A DNA stretch of 64,000 nucleotides from Clostridioides difficile (GCA_012955965.1 JABBZI010000015.1:30893-94892); one strand, 5' to 3'; positions 9,099 to 17,945 are shown, counted from the stretch's first letter. Notes: generated from the sequence alone by a model not told the origin. Numbers and translations: made by a program.

Positions 9099-10049
9099 AT
9101 GAATACTAGCGGAAGCGAGATTAAAATTATTGCAGGTAATTCATCGAAAGAGTTAGCACAGAAAATAGCTGACTATATAGGTGTATCAGTGCTAGACTGT
9201 GAAGTAGGTACATTCAGTGATGGTGAAATATGTGTAAATATGAATGAGACAGTAAGAGGTTGTGATGTGTTTGTAGTACAATCTACTAACAGTCCAGTAA
9301 ATGATAACTTAATGGAGTTATTAATCTTAATTGATGCATTAAAGAGAGCATCAGCAGGAAGAATAACAGCAGTTATTCCTTACTATGGATATGCAAGACA
9401 AGACAGAAAAGCTAAGGCAAGAGATCCAATCACTGCTAAATTAGTTGCAAACTTAATAACTGCTGCTGGAGCAGACAGAGTATTAACAATGGATTTACAT
9501 GCAGCTCAAATACAAGGATACTTTGATATACCACTAGACCATTTATTAGGTGGAACAATATTAGCAGATTACTTCAATGAAAAGAAAATAGAAGATTTAG
9601 TAGTAGTATCTCCTGACTTAGGAAGTGTTACTAGATCAAGAAAGTTTGCTAATACTTTAAATGGAGAAGTACCAATAGCTATAATAGATAAGAGAAGACC
9701 AAAAGCTAATGTATGTGAAGTTATGAACTTAATAGGTGATGTTAAAGGTAAAAATGTTATACTATTAGATGATATGATAGATACAGCAGGAACAATAGTT
9801 AATGCGGCAAATGCACTTAAAGAATTTGGTGCAAAAGATGTTTATGCTTGTTGTACTCATGGTGTATTATCAGGACCAGCTATTGAAAGAATTTCTAATT
9901 CAGAGATAAGTGAGTTAATAGTTCTTGATACTATACAACTTCCTGAAGAGAAAAGAATTGATAAGATAAAGATAAAAACTGTAGCTCCTTTATTTGGTGA
10001 TGCTATAAGAATGATATTCTCTAACGAATCAGTAAGTAAATTATTCTAA
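9099..10049 (+). CDS. prs: Ribose-phosphate pyrophosphokinase
   Basis: Makes PRPP from ribose-5-phosphate and ATP for nucleotide, His and Trp synthesis. The class I signature [14 protein letters not shown] starts at residue 132, and the PRPP loop [13 protein letters not shown] lies near 218-232. The 316-residue length is standard. AGGAGGG sits well before ATG 9099. It is 93 bp after glmU with no terminator between, so the two are likely cotranscribed, and it ends at its own terminator. PurR, which senses PRPP, is coded a few genes upstream. Confidence 0.97.
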   Translation: MNTSGSEIKIIAGNSSKELAQKIADYIGVSVLDCEVGTFSDGEICVNMNETVRGCDVFVVQSTNSPVNDNLMELLILIDALKRASAGRITAVIPYYGYARQDRKAKARDPITAKLVANLITAAGADRVLTMDLHAAQIQGYFDIPLDHLLGGTILADYFNEKKIEDLVVVSPDLGSVTRSRKFANTLNGEVPIAIIDKRRPKANVCEVMNLIGDVKGKNVILLDDMIDTAGTIVNAANALKEFGAKDVYACCTHGVLSGPAIERISNSEISELIVLDTIQLPEEKRIDKIKIKTVAPLFGDAIRMIFSNESVSKLF

Positions 10050-10063
10050 TTTATTAGATTTAT

Positions 10064-10108
10064 AAGAGTTGTTTAAAAGGATATAAAACTTTTGAGCAAC
10101 TCTTTTTT
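10064..10108 (+). terminator. Terminator after prs
   Basis: AAGAGTTG (10064-10071) pairs with CAACTCTT (10097-10104); an inner AAAAG/CTTTT pair extends the stem, and a T run follows. It ends the glmU-prs unit. Confidence 0.88.
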
Positions 10109-10270
10109 GATATTTTAATTTATATAGCCATTTTTTATTATTAGAAGTATGTATGTAATTTTAGGTAAGGATTATAGTTTAAAACTTAGATGTAGTTAAG
10201 TAAAAAATAAGTATAAAAAAGAATATGAAATTGTGAATATTATGAATATAAAAAATATTTAGAAAAAGTA

Positions 10271-10299
10271 TTGAAAAATTTCAGATTATGTAGTATTAT
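10271..10299 (+). promoter_or_regulatory. SigA-type promoter in the prs-pilA1 gap
   Basis: TTGAAA at 10271-10276 and TATTAT at 10294-10299 are separated by exactly 17 bp. The first thing downstream is a ribosome binding site with a very short frame (10331) and then the closed hairpin unit at 10366-10568, with a terminator at 10701. This suggests a separate transcript of roughly 440 nt, unrelated to pilA1. Confidence 0.55.
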
Positions 10300-10330
10300 G
10301 TAAATATAAATAAAGAAAGAGGTGTTTCCA

Positions 10331-10369
10331 ATGGGAAGGTCAGAAGATGAACCCCTAATAATTAAATGA
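10331..10369 (+). pseudogene. Very short frame with good ribosome binding site, possibly interrupted
   Basis: AGAGGTG precedes ATG 10331 at normal spacing. The frame reads 12 codons (MGRSEDEPLIIK) and stops at TGA 10367-10369. In the same frame the sequence stays open for a further 36 codons to TAA at 10482, which gives the look of a roughly 49-residue reading frame with one internal stop. The stop lies inside the left arm of the inverted repeat that starts at 10366. It may be a leader peptide, a broken small gene, or chance; no family is recognised. Confidence 0.3.
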
Positions 10370-10568
10370 TTCAGTCACAATCTAGAAGAAATAAAAAAAT
10401 CTATTGAAAGTTTATTTATAAGAATTGAAAATAGTATCTATTCTATATCTTTAATGTTTGTGAGAGGGTTCTGGATTATATAAAGTTACTGTAAAGAAAG
10501 TAATTTTGCACAATAAGCATATCTGTAAATGAAGAATTTCATTTATATAGTGATTGTGACTGAATCAT
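10366..10568 (+). ncRNA. Candidate structured RNA or MITE-like unit closed by a 17-bp inverted repeat
   Basis: Perfect 17-bp arms at 10366-10382 and 10552-10568 enclose 169 bases holding three further hairpins: 10430-10442 (5 bp), 10482-10507 (9 bp) and 10526-10545 (8 bp). The same 6-base AATTAA directly flanks both outer ends (10360-10365 and 10569-10574), as a target-site duplication would. A good promoter lies upstream (10271-10299) and a terminator downstream (10701-10748). Either a multibranched RNA or a small inverted-repeat element would fit. No known RNA family is recognised. Confidence 0.45.
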
Positions 10569-10700
10569 AATTAAAAGAGATAGAATGTTTATATATAGAT
10601 GATTTTAATAAAATACTATATTGTAATAGCTTCTAGCTTTCAAATAAATATTAGCAAAGGATGGAAATGACAATGATAAAACTAAATGATAATTTATAAA

Positions 10701-10748
10701 TATCTCCTTACGATATATGATAATTGTAGGGAGATGTTTCTTTTTTTG
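10701..10748 (+). terminator. Strong terminator in the prs-pilA1 gap, not next to a recognised gene
   Basis: ATCTCC (10702-10707) pairs with GGAGAT (10730-10735), with an inner TAC/GTA pair, followed by TTTCTTTTTTT. No conventional gene ends here, so it probably ends the transcript starting near 10306. Confidence 0.8.
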
Positions 10749-10821
10749 TATAGTATAAATATTTATAGTAATTGTGTTTCAATATGTAAATTATTGGTAT
10801 ATATAAATAATATAAACTTAG

Positions 10822-10850
10822 TTGATAAAATTTGGTAACTATTATATAAT
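10822..10850 (+). promoter_or_regulatory. SigA promoter for the riboswitch-pilA1 transcript
   Basis: TTGATA at 10822-10827 and TATAAT at 10845-10850 with 17-bp spacing. The predicted start near 10857 gives a leader of about 280 nt that holds the c-di-GMP-II aptamer. Confidence 0.75.
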
Positions 10851-10898
10851 ATAAGTGGATATGTATATATTTTATGCATTACCCTGAATTTAATAAAA

Positions 10899-10970
10899 AT
10901 AGAAACGTTGATGTATGTTCTGTGATTTGGGCGCCTTGGGACATATGGAGTTAGTGGTGCAACCGGCTAT
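10899..10970 (+). promoter_or_regulatory. c-di-GMP-II riboswitch upstream of pilA1
   Basis: The conserved core of the class II cyclic di-GMP aptamer is present: GAAAC and GATG early, then TTTGGGCGCC, GAGTTAGTGGTGCAACCGG late, closed by a short P1 stem ATAG (10899-10902) with CTAT (10967-10970). In C. difficile this aptamer class is established upstream of pilA1 and acts as an ON switch. The 3' P1 strand is also the 5' arm of the next terminator, which explains the ON logic. Confidence 0.9.
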
Positions 10971-11022
10971 GGAATTGTATTTATTTATGGATACTTTTAT
11001 TTTCATAGCATTTTTTGTTTTA
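10967..11022 (+). terminator. Riboswitch-controlled terminator before pilA1
   Basis: CTATG (10967-10971) pairs with CATAG (11004-11008), with an inner GTAT/ATAC stem, followed by a T-rich run (CATTTTTTGTTTT). Its 5' arm overlaps the closing stem of the aptamer, so ligand binding and the terminator exclude each other. Two further inverted repeats before pilA1 (TAGCAT/ATGCTA, TCTGGTTA/TAACCAGA) may add leader structure. Confidence 0.7.
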
Positions 11023-11137
11023 AAATGGTTATATGCTAGAAATAAATCTGGTTAGTACGTGTAAATAATTTTACTTAGATTTTTAACCAGATATATTATA
11101 AGTAAGTATTAATTAAAAAAGTTGAGGGGGAATAAAA

Positions 11138-11653
11138 ATGAAGTTAAGAAAGAATAAAAAAGGTTTCACTTTAGTGGAATTATTGGTAGTAATTGCAATT
11201 ATAGGTATATTAGCAGTAGTAGCAGTTCCAGCTTTATTTAGTAATATAAATAAGGCTAAGGTAGCAAGTGTTGAGTCTGATTATAGTTCAATTAAGAGTG
11301 CAGCTTTGTCTTATTATTCAGATACTAATAAGATGCCAGCTACAACATCTGTTTCTAATTTAGACAATTTAAAGGACTATATGGAGACTCTTCCTGATAA
11401 AGCTGATGTAGGTGGAGCATATAAATTATTTATAGCTGATAAGAAACTAGTACTGCAAATAGGTGATAGTACTAATGGAGTTACATTGACAAAAGCACAA
11501 TCAGCAAAATTATTGAGTGACTTAGGTGAAAATAAAATATATAAAAAGGCTGATTTAAAAGGCGAAAACGAATTAAAAGATACTGACACAATGGATAATG
11601 TGCCTCTATATATAGTACTTATAGATAATGCTGATATGGATGCAGGTAAGTAA
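11138..11653 (+). CDS. pilA1: Major type IV pilin PilA1
   Basis: Structural subunit of the type IV pilus. The class III prepilin leader is clear: a basic MKLRKNKKG with cleavage before Phe10, then FTLVE with Glu at +5 and a 20-residue hydrophobic helix (about 11-35) that packs in the pilus core. The remaining 135 residues are the exposed globular domain. AGTTGAGGGG precedes ATG 11138. It follows a c-di-GMP-II riboswitch and is closed by its own strong terminator, so pilin can be made in excess over the assembly proteins. Confidence 0.95.
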   Translation: MKLRKNKKGFTLVELLVVIAIIGILAVVAVPALFSNINKAKVASVESDYSSIKSAALSYYSDTNKMPATTSVSNLDNLKDYMETLPDKADVGGAYKLFIADKKLVLQIGDSTNGVTLTKAQSAKLLSDLGENKIYKKADLKGENELKDTDTMDNVPLYIVLIDNADMDAGK

Positions 11654-11693
11654 TACTCATATTTATTAAGTAAGATATTATAAATTTAATGAA

Positions 11694-11725
11694 AAAGACA
11701 GGAAGAAAAATCTTCCTGTCTTTTT
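11694..11725 (+). terminator. Terminator between pilA1 and pilB1
   Basis: A perfect stem AGACAGGAAG with CTTCCTGTCT, a 6-base loop and TTTTT. It should leave only partial read-through into pilB1 and the rest of the cluster. Confidence 0.9.
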
Positions 11726-11791
11726 ATACTATTTTCTTTTATATCCAATCACAAATGATGATATAATTGAGATAGTAAAGGAGTGAAATCT

Positions 11792-13468
11792 GTGGCTAAA
11801 AAAGTTAGAATAGGAGACAAACTGGTTGAAAAAGGATACATAACAGAAGACCAGCTTAAATGGGCACTATCAGAACAAAAAAACAGTGGAAAAAGACTAG
11901 GAGAATTTCTAGTACAAGAAGGTCTTATAGATAGTAACTTATTAATAAGTGTATTAAAAGAACTTTTGGATATAGAAAGTGTATTTTTAGAAGGAACAGA
12001 AATAGACACATTAGCTACAAAAATGGTTCCAGAAAATATATGTAAAAGATATGCTATATTTCCATTCAAAATCGATGGAGACAAGATATGTCTAGCCATG
12101 TCAGACCCACAAGATAGAGAAGCAGTTCAAGATGTAAGACGTATGTCAGGAAAAGATGTAGAAATATTTATATCGAGTGCAGAAGATATAAACAAAGCAA
12201 TAGGTCATGCTTATGCTCATTCAGAAATAAATAAGGCAATGACTGAGTACAACAAGAATAGAACTGGTGGAGTAAGAGAAACAGTAATACTTGAAGAAGA
12301 TGTAAATGCAGCTCCAATAGTAAGGTTAGTAAACAACATACTAGAAAATGCTGTGAGAATGGAAGCAAGTGATATACATATAGAACAAAGTGAAAATTAC
12401 ATGCGTGTTAGATTTAGGATAGATGGAATGCTAAGGGAATATATGAGAATGAACTCAGCACCATACAAAGCAGTAGTAAGTCGTATCAAGATAATGTCAG
12501 ATATAAATATATCTGAAAAGAGAATACCACAAGATGGCAGAATCTATTTAAAAGTAGATAACAAACCTATAGATTTTAGGGTTTCTACAATGCCAACTAA
12601 TAGGGATGAAAAGATAGCCATGAGGGTTCTTGATAAGAGTAATTTTATGGTTAGCAAAGAAGTACTAGGAATAGATGAACATGGCTCTAAGATATATGAC
12701 GAGTTGATAAACACTCCTTATGGACTTATATTGGTAGTTGGTCCTACTGGAAGTGGAAAGACAACTACATTATATTCAATGTTAAATCAATTAAATACAG
12801 AAAATAGGAATCTCCTAACTATAGAAGACCCTATAGAGTATGAATTACCTGGTGTAAATCAATCTCAAATAAATGAAAAAGCAGGTCTTACCTTTGCTAG
12901 TGGGCTTAGAGCTTTTATGCGTCAAGACCCAGATATAATAATGGTCGGGGAGATAAGGGACACTGAAACTGCGGAAATAGCAATTAGAGCTTCTCTTACA
13001 GGACATTTAGTTTTAAGTACATTACATGCAAATACAGCAGTTGGAGCAATTTCTCGTCTTTTAGATATGGATGTAGAAAGTTTTTTGATAACCTCATCCG
13101 TTTTAGGGGTAATATCTCAAAGACTTACAAGAAAAATTTGTGAGCATTGTAGGGTTTCATATGAAGCAGATATTGGGGAAAAAAAAGCTCTTGGTATTGA
13201 TATAAATGAATCAGTAACTATTTATAAAGGAGAAGGATGTGAAAGATGCAATAATACAGGATATAAGGGGCGTCTAGGTATATTTGAAATGCTTGAAATA
13301 ACACCAGAAATAAAAGAGTTAATAGATTCATCTGCCAATCAAAGAGAAATTTTAAAGGTAGCTAGACAACAAGGTATGATTAGTCTAAAAGAGGATATAG
13401 TTAAAAAGGTTTTAAATGGAAAGACAACAGTAGAAGAAATGATTAGAATAATTTTGATGACTGATTAA
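11792..13468 (+). CDS. pilB1: Type IV pilus assembly ATPase PilB1
   Basis: Cytoplasmic hexameric ATPase that powers pilus extension. Order: an N-terminal GspE/PilB domain (about 1-150), then the secretion ATPase core with Walker A GPTGSGKT at 317-324, the Asp-rich Walker B region and the LSTLHAN box, and a zinc tetracysteine (C450, C453, C483, C486). Length 558 is normal. I place the start at GTG 11792 because AAAGGAG lies 8 bases upstream; a GTG at 11783 overlaps that site. It is the first of the assembly genes after the pilA1 terminator. Confidence 0.95.
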   Translation: MAKKVRIGDKLVEKGYITEDQLKWALSEQKNSGKRLGEFLVQEGLIDSNLLISVLKELLDIESVFLEGTEIDTLATKMVPENICKRYAIFPFKIDGDKICLAMSDPQDREAVQDVRRMSGKDVEIFISSAEDINKAIGHAYAHSEINKAMTEYNKNRTGGVRETVILEEDVNAAPIVRLVNNILENAVRMEASDIHIEQSENYMRVRFRIDGMLREYMRMNSAPYKAVVSRIKIMSDINISEKRIPQDGRIYLKVDNKPIDFRVSTMPTNRDEKIAMRVLDKSNFMVSKEVLGIDEHGSKIYDELINTPYGLILVVGPTGSGKTTTLYSMLNQLNTENRNLLTIEDPIEYELPGVNQSQINEKAGLTFASGLRAFMRQDPDIIMVGEIRDTETAEIAIRASLTGHLVLSTLHANTAVGAISRLLDMDVESFLITSSVLGVISQRLTRKICEHCRVSYEADIGEKKALGIDINESVTIYKGEGCERCNNTGYKGRLGIFEMLEITPEIKELIDSSANQREILKVARQQGMISLKEDIVKKVLNGKTTVEEMIRIILMTD

Positions 13469-13479
13469 AGGATGATATT

Positions 13480-14688
13480 ATGAAAAGTTTTAAGTATACA
13501 GTGATAAAAGAGGATGGAAAAAAGCAAACTGATGTGATTGAAGCTAATGATTTTAATGAAGCAAGAAATTTACTTAGAAAAAGAAATCTTAGAGTTCTCG
13601 AAATTAAAGAAAGTAAAAGTAAAAATATAAGTGTCTTTAGTAGAAAGAGAAAAAAAGACTTAGGAGCTGACCAGATAAGCCACTTTTGTAGACAGTTTGC
13701 TATTATAGTATCTTCTGGCATAAATAGTATCTCAGGCTTAGAAACATTAGCTAGAAGGTCAACTAATGTTACCTTGAGAGAAGAAATTAATCGTATAGTG
13801 GCAGAAATAAAAATAGGTTCTACTATTGCAGATTCAATGCTTTCATCAAAATCAAAGTTTCCAAAGTTACTTGGTGCTATGGTAGCTACAGGTGAGGCCA
13901 CAGGTAAATTAGATGAAGTACTAAAAAGTATGGCTTCATTTTATTCAAGTGAACATAGAATTAAACAAAAACTTAGAAATGCAGCGACATATCCACTAAT
14001 AGTTTTAATTTCTTCATTTGTAATGATTTTTATATTTACAGCATTTATGGTACCTAAGATGGTTAATTCAATTACAACAGTAGGGGCATCTCTTCCACTT
14101 ATAACAAGAATTGTTATGGGGTTTGGTATGTTTATGAAGAAGTTTTGGATAATAGTACTTCTAGCTATTATATTATCTATTTACCAGTTTAAGAAATATC
14201 TAAAAACACCAATTGGTAGAGCACATAAAGATAGAGTCATAAATAAGATACCTATTTTAGGAAAAGGAATAAATTGTATGGTAGCTACACGGTTTTCAAG
14301 AGCATTGTATCTATTTGTATCAACAGGATACCCATTAGTTCAAGGGCTTGATTATATTATAGACAGTGTAAATAACACCATGGCAGAAAAGATTTTGGCA
14401 TCAGCTAAAGATGGAATAACAAGAGGTGAGGGCTTAGCAGAGAACTTAGAGAGATATACATATTTTGATTCTGTATTAGTACAGATGATAGCTATAGGGG
14501 AGCAGACAGGGGAGTTAGAGAATATAAGCAGACAGATGGCCGAATTCTATGAGTATGAATCCGAAATTTATTTAAATAGGATGGCATCAATGATAGAACC
14601 TGTTTTAATAATTGCAGTTGGTATTATAGTTGCGGTACTGGTTGTATCAATATTTATGCCAATGCTTAGTATATATGATGCTATGTAG
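13480..14688 (+). CDS. pilC1: Type IV pilus inner-membrane platform protein PilC1
   Basis: Polytopic membrane protein that links the PilB/PilT motors to the growing pilus. Two T2SSF domains are visible: GADQISHFCRQFAIIVSSG near 63-81 starts the first and the ATRFSRALYLFVSTGYPLVQG region near 268 starts the second. Hydrophobic segments lie near 165-195, 215-240 and 370-395. Length 402 is typical. It starts 12 bp after pilB1 with a GGATGAT site and is clearly in the same operon. Confidence 0.94.
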   Translation: MKSFKYTVIKEDGKKQTDVIEANDFNEARNLLRKRNLRVLEIKESKSKNISVFSRKRKKDLGADQISHFCRQFAIIVSSGINSISGLETLARRSTNVTLREEINRIVAEIKIGSTIADSMLSSKSKFPKLLGAMVATGEATGKLDEVLKSMASFYSSEHRIKQKLRNAATYPLIVLISSFVMIFIFTAFMVPKMVNSITTVGASLPLITRIVMGFGMFMKKFWIIVLLAIILSIYQFKKYLKTPIGRAHKDRVINKIPILGKGINCMVATRFSRALYLFVSTGYPLVQGLDYIIDSVNNTMAEKILASAKDGITRGEGLAENLERYTYFDSVLVQMIAIGEQTGELENISRQMAEFYEYESEIYLNRMASMIEPVLIIAVGIIVAVLVVSIFMPMLSIYDAM

Positions 14689-14702
14689 GAGGGAAAGGAC
14701 AA

Positions 14703-16415
14703 ATGAACAAGGTTTATGTATCATATTATGGCGATTCTATTTCCATAGTTGAGGGCAGATATAAACATGATAAAGATAAGTTTTATATAAAAAATTTTAA
14801 TGCGTTTTCAATAGAGGATATTGCACAAGATTTTTCTAAGGAAAAGTATGCTCTATTGAGATACGCATTAGAAAATGTGAAGTTAAAATCAAGACACGTA
14901 GTTTTTTGTTTAAATACAAGAGATGTAATTCTAAAACCCCAAAAACTCCCTAAGATGGACAAAAAGGATTTAGACGGATTTATGAAGCTAGAAATGGATG
15001 AGATGATGGCTTTGGAATCAGAAGAATATGTGTTTTCATATGAAGTATCTAGTGAGACATCAGATAATTCAACTGGTGAGGAGTCAAGTTTAAATCTTAT
15101 CATTGGAGCTATAAAAAAAGAAGAAATAAATGCAATTGTAGAGATAATGCATGAGTTCGATTTAATATTAGATAGAATAGATACGTTATCAACAGCTTAT
15201 TTGAGAATTCTTAAAAATTTAGATTACAACGATATAATGGTAACAAATATAAGTGACAATAGTACAATTATAAATATATATAAGAAAGATACTTTATTTA
15301 TTAGTGATAATATACCTATAAGAATAACTGCAAAAGACATGGAAATGCAATTATTAAATGTAGTAGAAGAATCAAAAGGTCTTATGAATTACTATTCGTC
15401 AAGAAACTTTGGTAAGGTCACAGATACCATATTAATATTAGGAAAAAGATATTCCAATAAATTGATTTATGAGGCTTTTAGCTCTGCATTTTCAAATTAT
15501 GTTTCTCAAGGTCTTACTGAGATAATGGATATATCTGATATGATAGCTGGAGATATAGACGAAGATGATATAAATTCAATTGTAGAGCTTCTAGGAAGCA
15601 TGATAGAACCTAAAGGTAAAAAAGATTTTGAAAATATAAATTTTTTACCAATGAATATACTCAAAAAACAGATGAAAGCCAAACAAGTGAAAAGCATATT
15701 GAAAATAGCACCAATAGTTATTTTAGTTCTTGCTATTCCATATTTATGTTTGATTTTTTCAAATAGTTTAGCTAATAAAGAGCTTGAAAATGTCAATGAT
15801 GAAATAAGAAATATCGAATCTGCATATTATCAGATTGGAAACATAGAAAAAATGATAAAAAGTAAAACTGAAGAAATAAAAGTATATGATATGTTAATTG
15901 GGAAAAAGGTAAAGTGGGAAAATTTATTGGATAATATAGATAAAAATACTCCAAGTAGAGTTGAACTAACAAGCTTATCAACTACTTATCAAAATCTTGA
16001 AACTACTAATAAAACTGAAAACTCAAATAACAATAAGAATACCACAGATAAATCAAGTATTAATGAAACAAAATCAAACACTAAAAGTAATAGTGATGGA
16101 AATAAAACTAGTAGTGATTTAAATGAAGATAAGACTAAAAATGTATCAGAAGCATTGACAGGGGATAGTGAAACTAATGATACAGATACAGAAAAAGATG
16201 ATAAAACACCAATGTATGATAAAATACCAAATGTTATAAACATAGAAGGAAATGCTAAAGATTCTTCTTATATAGGTCAATTTTTATATAAACTAAAAGG
16301 CTTGTATTATTTTGAGGATGTTAAATTACACAGCATAAAAAGTAACGAAGAAGATTCTAACTATACATTTAGCATGACATTATACCTGAAAGAAGGTGTA
16401 TTAACTAATGAATAA
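14703..16415 (+). CDS. pilMN: Fused PilM-PilN type IV pilus alignment protein
   Basis: One 570-residue chain carries what are two proteins in most species. Residues 1-300 form the actin-like, cytoplasmic PilM part (starts MNKVYVSYYGDSISIVEG); a single hydrophobic helix near 328-350 and the following coiled coil and periplasm-side domain are PilN. A long low-complexity Asn/Ser/Thr/Lys linker spans about 433-500 between the coiled coil and the last fold, and is absent from most PilN. It overlaps pilO by 8 bp, which suggests translational coupling. Confidence 0.9.
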   Translation: MNKVYVSYYGDSISIVEGRYKHDKDKFYIKNFNAFSIEDIAQDFSKEKYALLRYALENVKLKSRHVVFCLNTRDVILKPQKLPKMDKKDLDGFMKLEMDEMMALESEEYVFSYEVSSETSDNSTGEESSLNLIIGAIKKEEINAIVEIMHEFDLILDRIDTLSTAYLRILKNLDYNDIMVTNISDNSTIINIYKKDTLFISDNIPIRITAKDMEMQLLNVVEESKGLMNYYSSRNFGKVTDTILILGKRYSNKLIYEAFSSAFSNYVSQGLTEIMDISDMIAGDIDEDDINSIVELLGSMIEPKGKKDFENINFLPMNILKKQMKAKQVKSILKIAPIVILVLAIPYLCLIFSNSLANKELENVNDEIRNIESAYYQIGNIEKMIKSKTEEIKVYDMLIGKKVKWENLLDNIDKNTPSRVELTSLSTTYQNLETTNKTENSNNNKNTTDKSSINETKSNTKSNSDGNKTSSDLNEDKTKNVSEALTGDSETNDTDTEKDDKTPMYDKIPNVINIEGNAKDSSYIGQFLYKLKGLYYFEDVKLHSIKSNEEDSNYTFSMTLYLKEGVLTNE

Positions 16416-17316
16416 AGATATATTTAAAAAAGATATAAAAGATATATTCAAAATGGAAGTTAGTCTAAAAGGAATTCTTATAAAAGTATTAATTTTACTG
16501 GCTATTTTATCATATGGCTACTTTGGGCTTTATCCTCAATACCAAAAATATGTTGCTACAAAAAATTCTGTAAAACAATCTACAGAAAAATTAAATACAT
16601 ATAAAGAGAAAACAGCTCTTATGCCAAAATATGAAAAACAACTTAAGGAAGTTGAAAGTGAACTGAAAGAAAAAAGCAAAAATCTTTTATATGATATGCA
16701 AGATGGTCTTTTTCTAATAGGTTTAGACAAAAAAATGAAAGCGTATAACATAGATTTAACTAGTTATGATGTTGGAAATGTTAGAGAATATGAGCATTTT
16801 TATGGTATATCAACAACAATAAGTGTTAGAGGCGATTATAGAAACGTCAAGAAATTAATGGCTTACTTAGAAGAACAAAAAAATGTTACTCAGATATTAG
16901 ATTATACAATGACTTCATATATAGAGCCAGAAAAAGAAGAAAAAGAAACAATAAGTAATAAGGATTTAATTAAAAATGTGAACATAAATAAAGATACAAA
17001 GATATATTGGGTAGAAGGCGAAGATAAATGGCACTTATATAATGATTGTCCATTGATAAAAGAAGGAGAAATTCTAAAAAATGATAAACTTTTAGATAGG
17101 TCCACTAGTTATCTATGTAATACTTGTGTACTTAGAGCAGCTACAGAAAAAGAAACGCAAAAAGAAGTTGTAGCTCCAGAAGCAGAAGGTGTAGTGGATG
17201 CTACATTTAAATTTATAATGTACACTAAGGATAATACTACTATGATACTTGACACAGATAATCCATCTTCATGGAGACCAGGAAAATATAATCCATTTAA
17301 GTCTAGTGCAAAATAA
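16408..17316 (+). CDS. pilO: Type IV pilus alignment protein PilO with a Cys/His insert
   Basis: Membrane partner of PilN. One hydrophobic helix at about 22-42 is followed by a coiled coil (about 50-95) and a PilO-like ferredoxin fold. Unusual is an insert around 200-245 with His209, Cys214, Cys237 and Cys240 in the order H-x4-C ... C-x2-C. This layout resembles the small Ada-type zinc site found in some nucleases and envelope proteins; zinc binding is inferred. Genome context (between pilMN and minor pilins) supports the PilO call. Confidence 0.87.
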   Translation: MNKDIFKKDIKDIFKMEVSLKGILIKVLILLAILSYGYFGLYPQYQKYVATKNSVKQSTEKLNTYKEKTALMPKYEKQLKEVESELKEKSKNLLYDMQDGLFLIGLDKKMKAYNIDLTSYDVGNVREYEHFYGISTTISVRGDYRNVKKLMAYLEEQKNVTQILDYTMTSYIEPEKEEKETISNKDLIKNVNINKDTKIYWVEGEDKWHLYNDCPLIKEGEILKNDKLLDRSTSYLCNTCVLRAATEKETQKEVVAPEAEGVVDATFKFIMYTKDNTTMILDTDNPSSWRPGKYNPFKSSAK

Positions 17317-17348
17317 AGTTAAATGGGCTTTAAAGATAGGTGATAAAC

Positions 17349-17909
17349 TTGTACAAAAATAATGAAAAGGGTCTTACCTTATTAGAAATAATCGTAGCTG
17401 TATTTATATTGACTATAGTTTTGAGTATTTCTTATAAAGTATTTAATGGGATAACATTAGCAGTAAAGAAGCAACAAATCATTACAGATGCTCAAGTAAA
17501 TATTAATTTGATTAATAAGTATCTAAATAGGGATTTAGAAAACTGTAAAGAGGTAACCAAAGCTAGTTCAGGTGGTAATTATGAATATAATATAGAGACA
17601 CCAGATAATATTGTAAAGTATGAAGTTTCTATACAAACTAAAAATAATACAGGAGTATATTCTGTAACAAGAATTCAAGAAGATACTTCCGATTCCAAAA
17701 GTGCGGTTAGAGAAGAGATAATATCTAATCAACCTCTAGTTCAAAATAATAAAGAAATGAAGGAAACACCATTTAAAATAGAGAAGCAAACTGATAAATC
17801 TATTTATACTGTAAGTATATACTATAATGAATCAACACAAGAAAGTCAGAAAGATAGTGATTTAAACAATAAGACTTATACATTTGATGTTATGTCTAGA
17901 ATTGGGTAA
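17349..17909 (+). CDS. pilV: Minor pilin PilV
   Basis: Prepilin-like protein that probably primes or caps the pilus. The leader MYKNNEKG is cut before LTLLE, with Glu at +5 and a hydrophobic helix (about 9-31). I prefer TTG 17349 as start because AGGTGAT (17338-17344) lies at correct spacing; the alternative GTG 17340 sits within that site. A soluble C-terminal domain of about 150 residues follows, without cysteines. It is in the pilus operon, 32 bp after pilO. Confidence 0.85.
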   Translation: MYKNNEKGLTLLEIIVAVFILTIVLSISYKVFNGITLAVKKQQIITDAQVNINLINKYLNRDLENCKEVTKASSGGNYEYNIETPDNIVKYEVSIQTKNNTGVYSVTRIQEDTSDSKSAVREEIISNQPLVQNNKEMKETPFKIEKQTDKSIYTVSIYYNESTQESQKDSDLNNKTYTFDVMSRIG

Positions 17910-17945
17910 TGATAATTTATTTAAAAATAAGTAGGTTGATAAAAT

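Noticed and set aside
10666..10699. Ribosome binding site and ~10-codon frame before the terminator at 10701
   Set aside because: Too short and AT-rich; no further support for a peptide.
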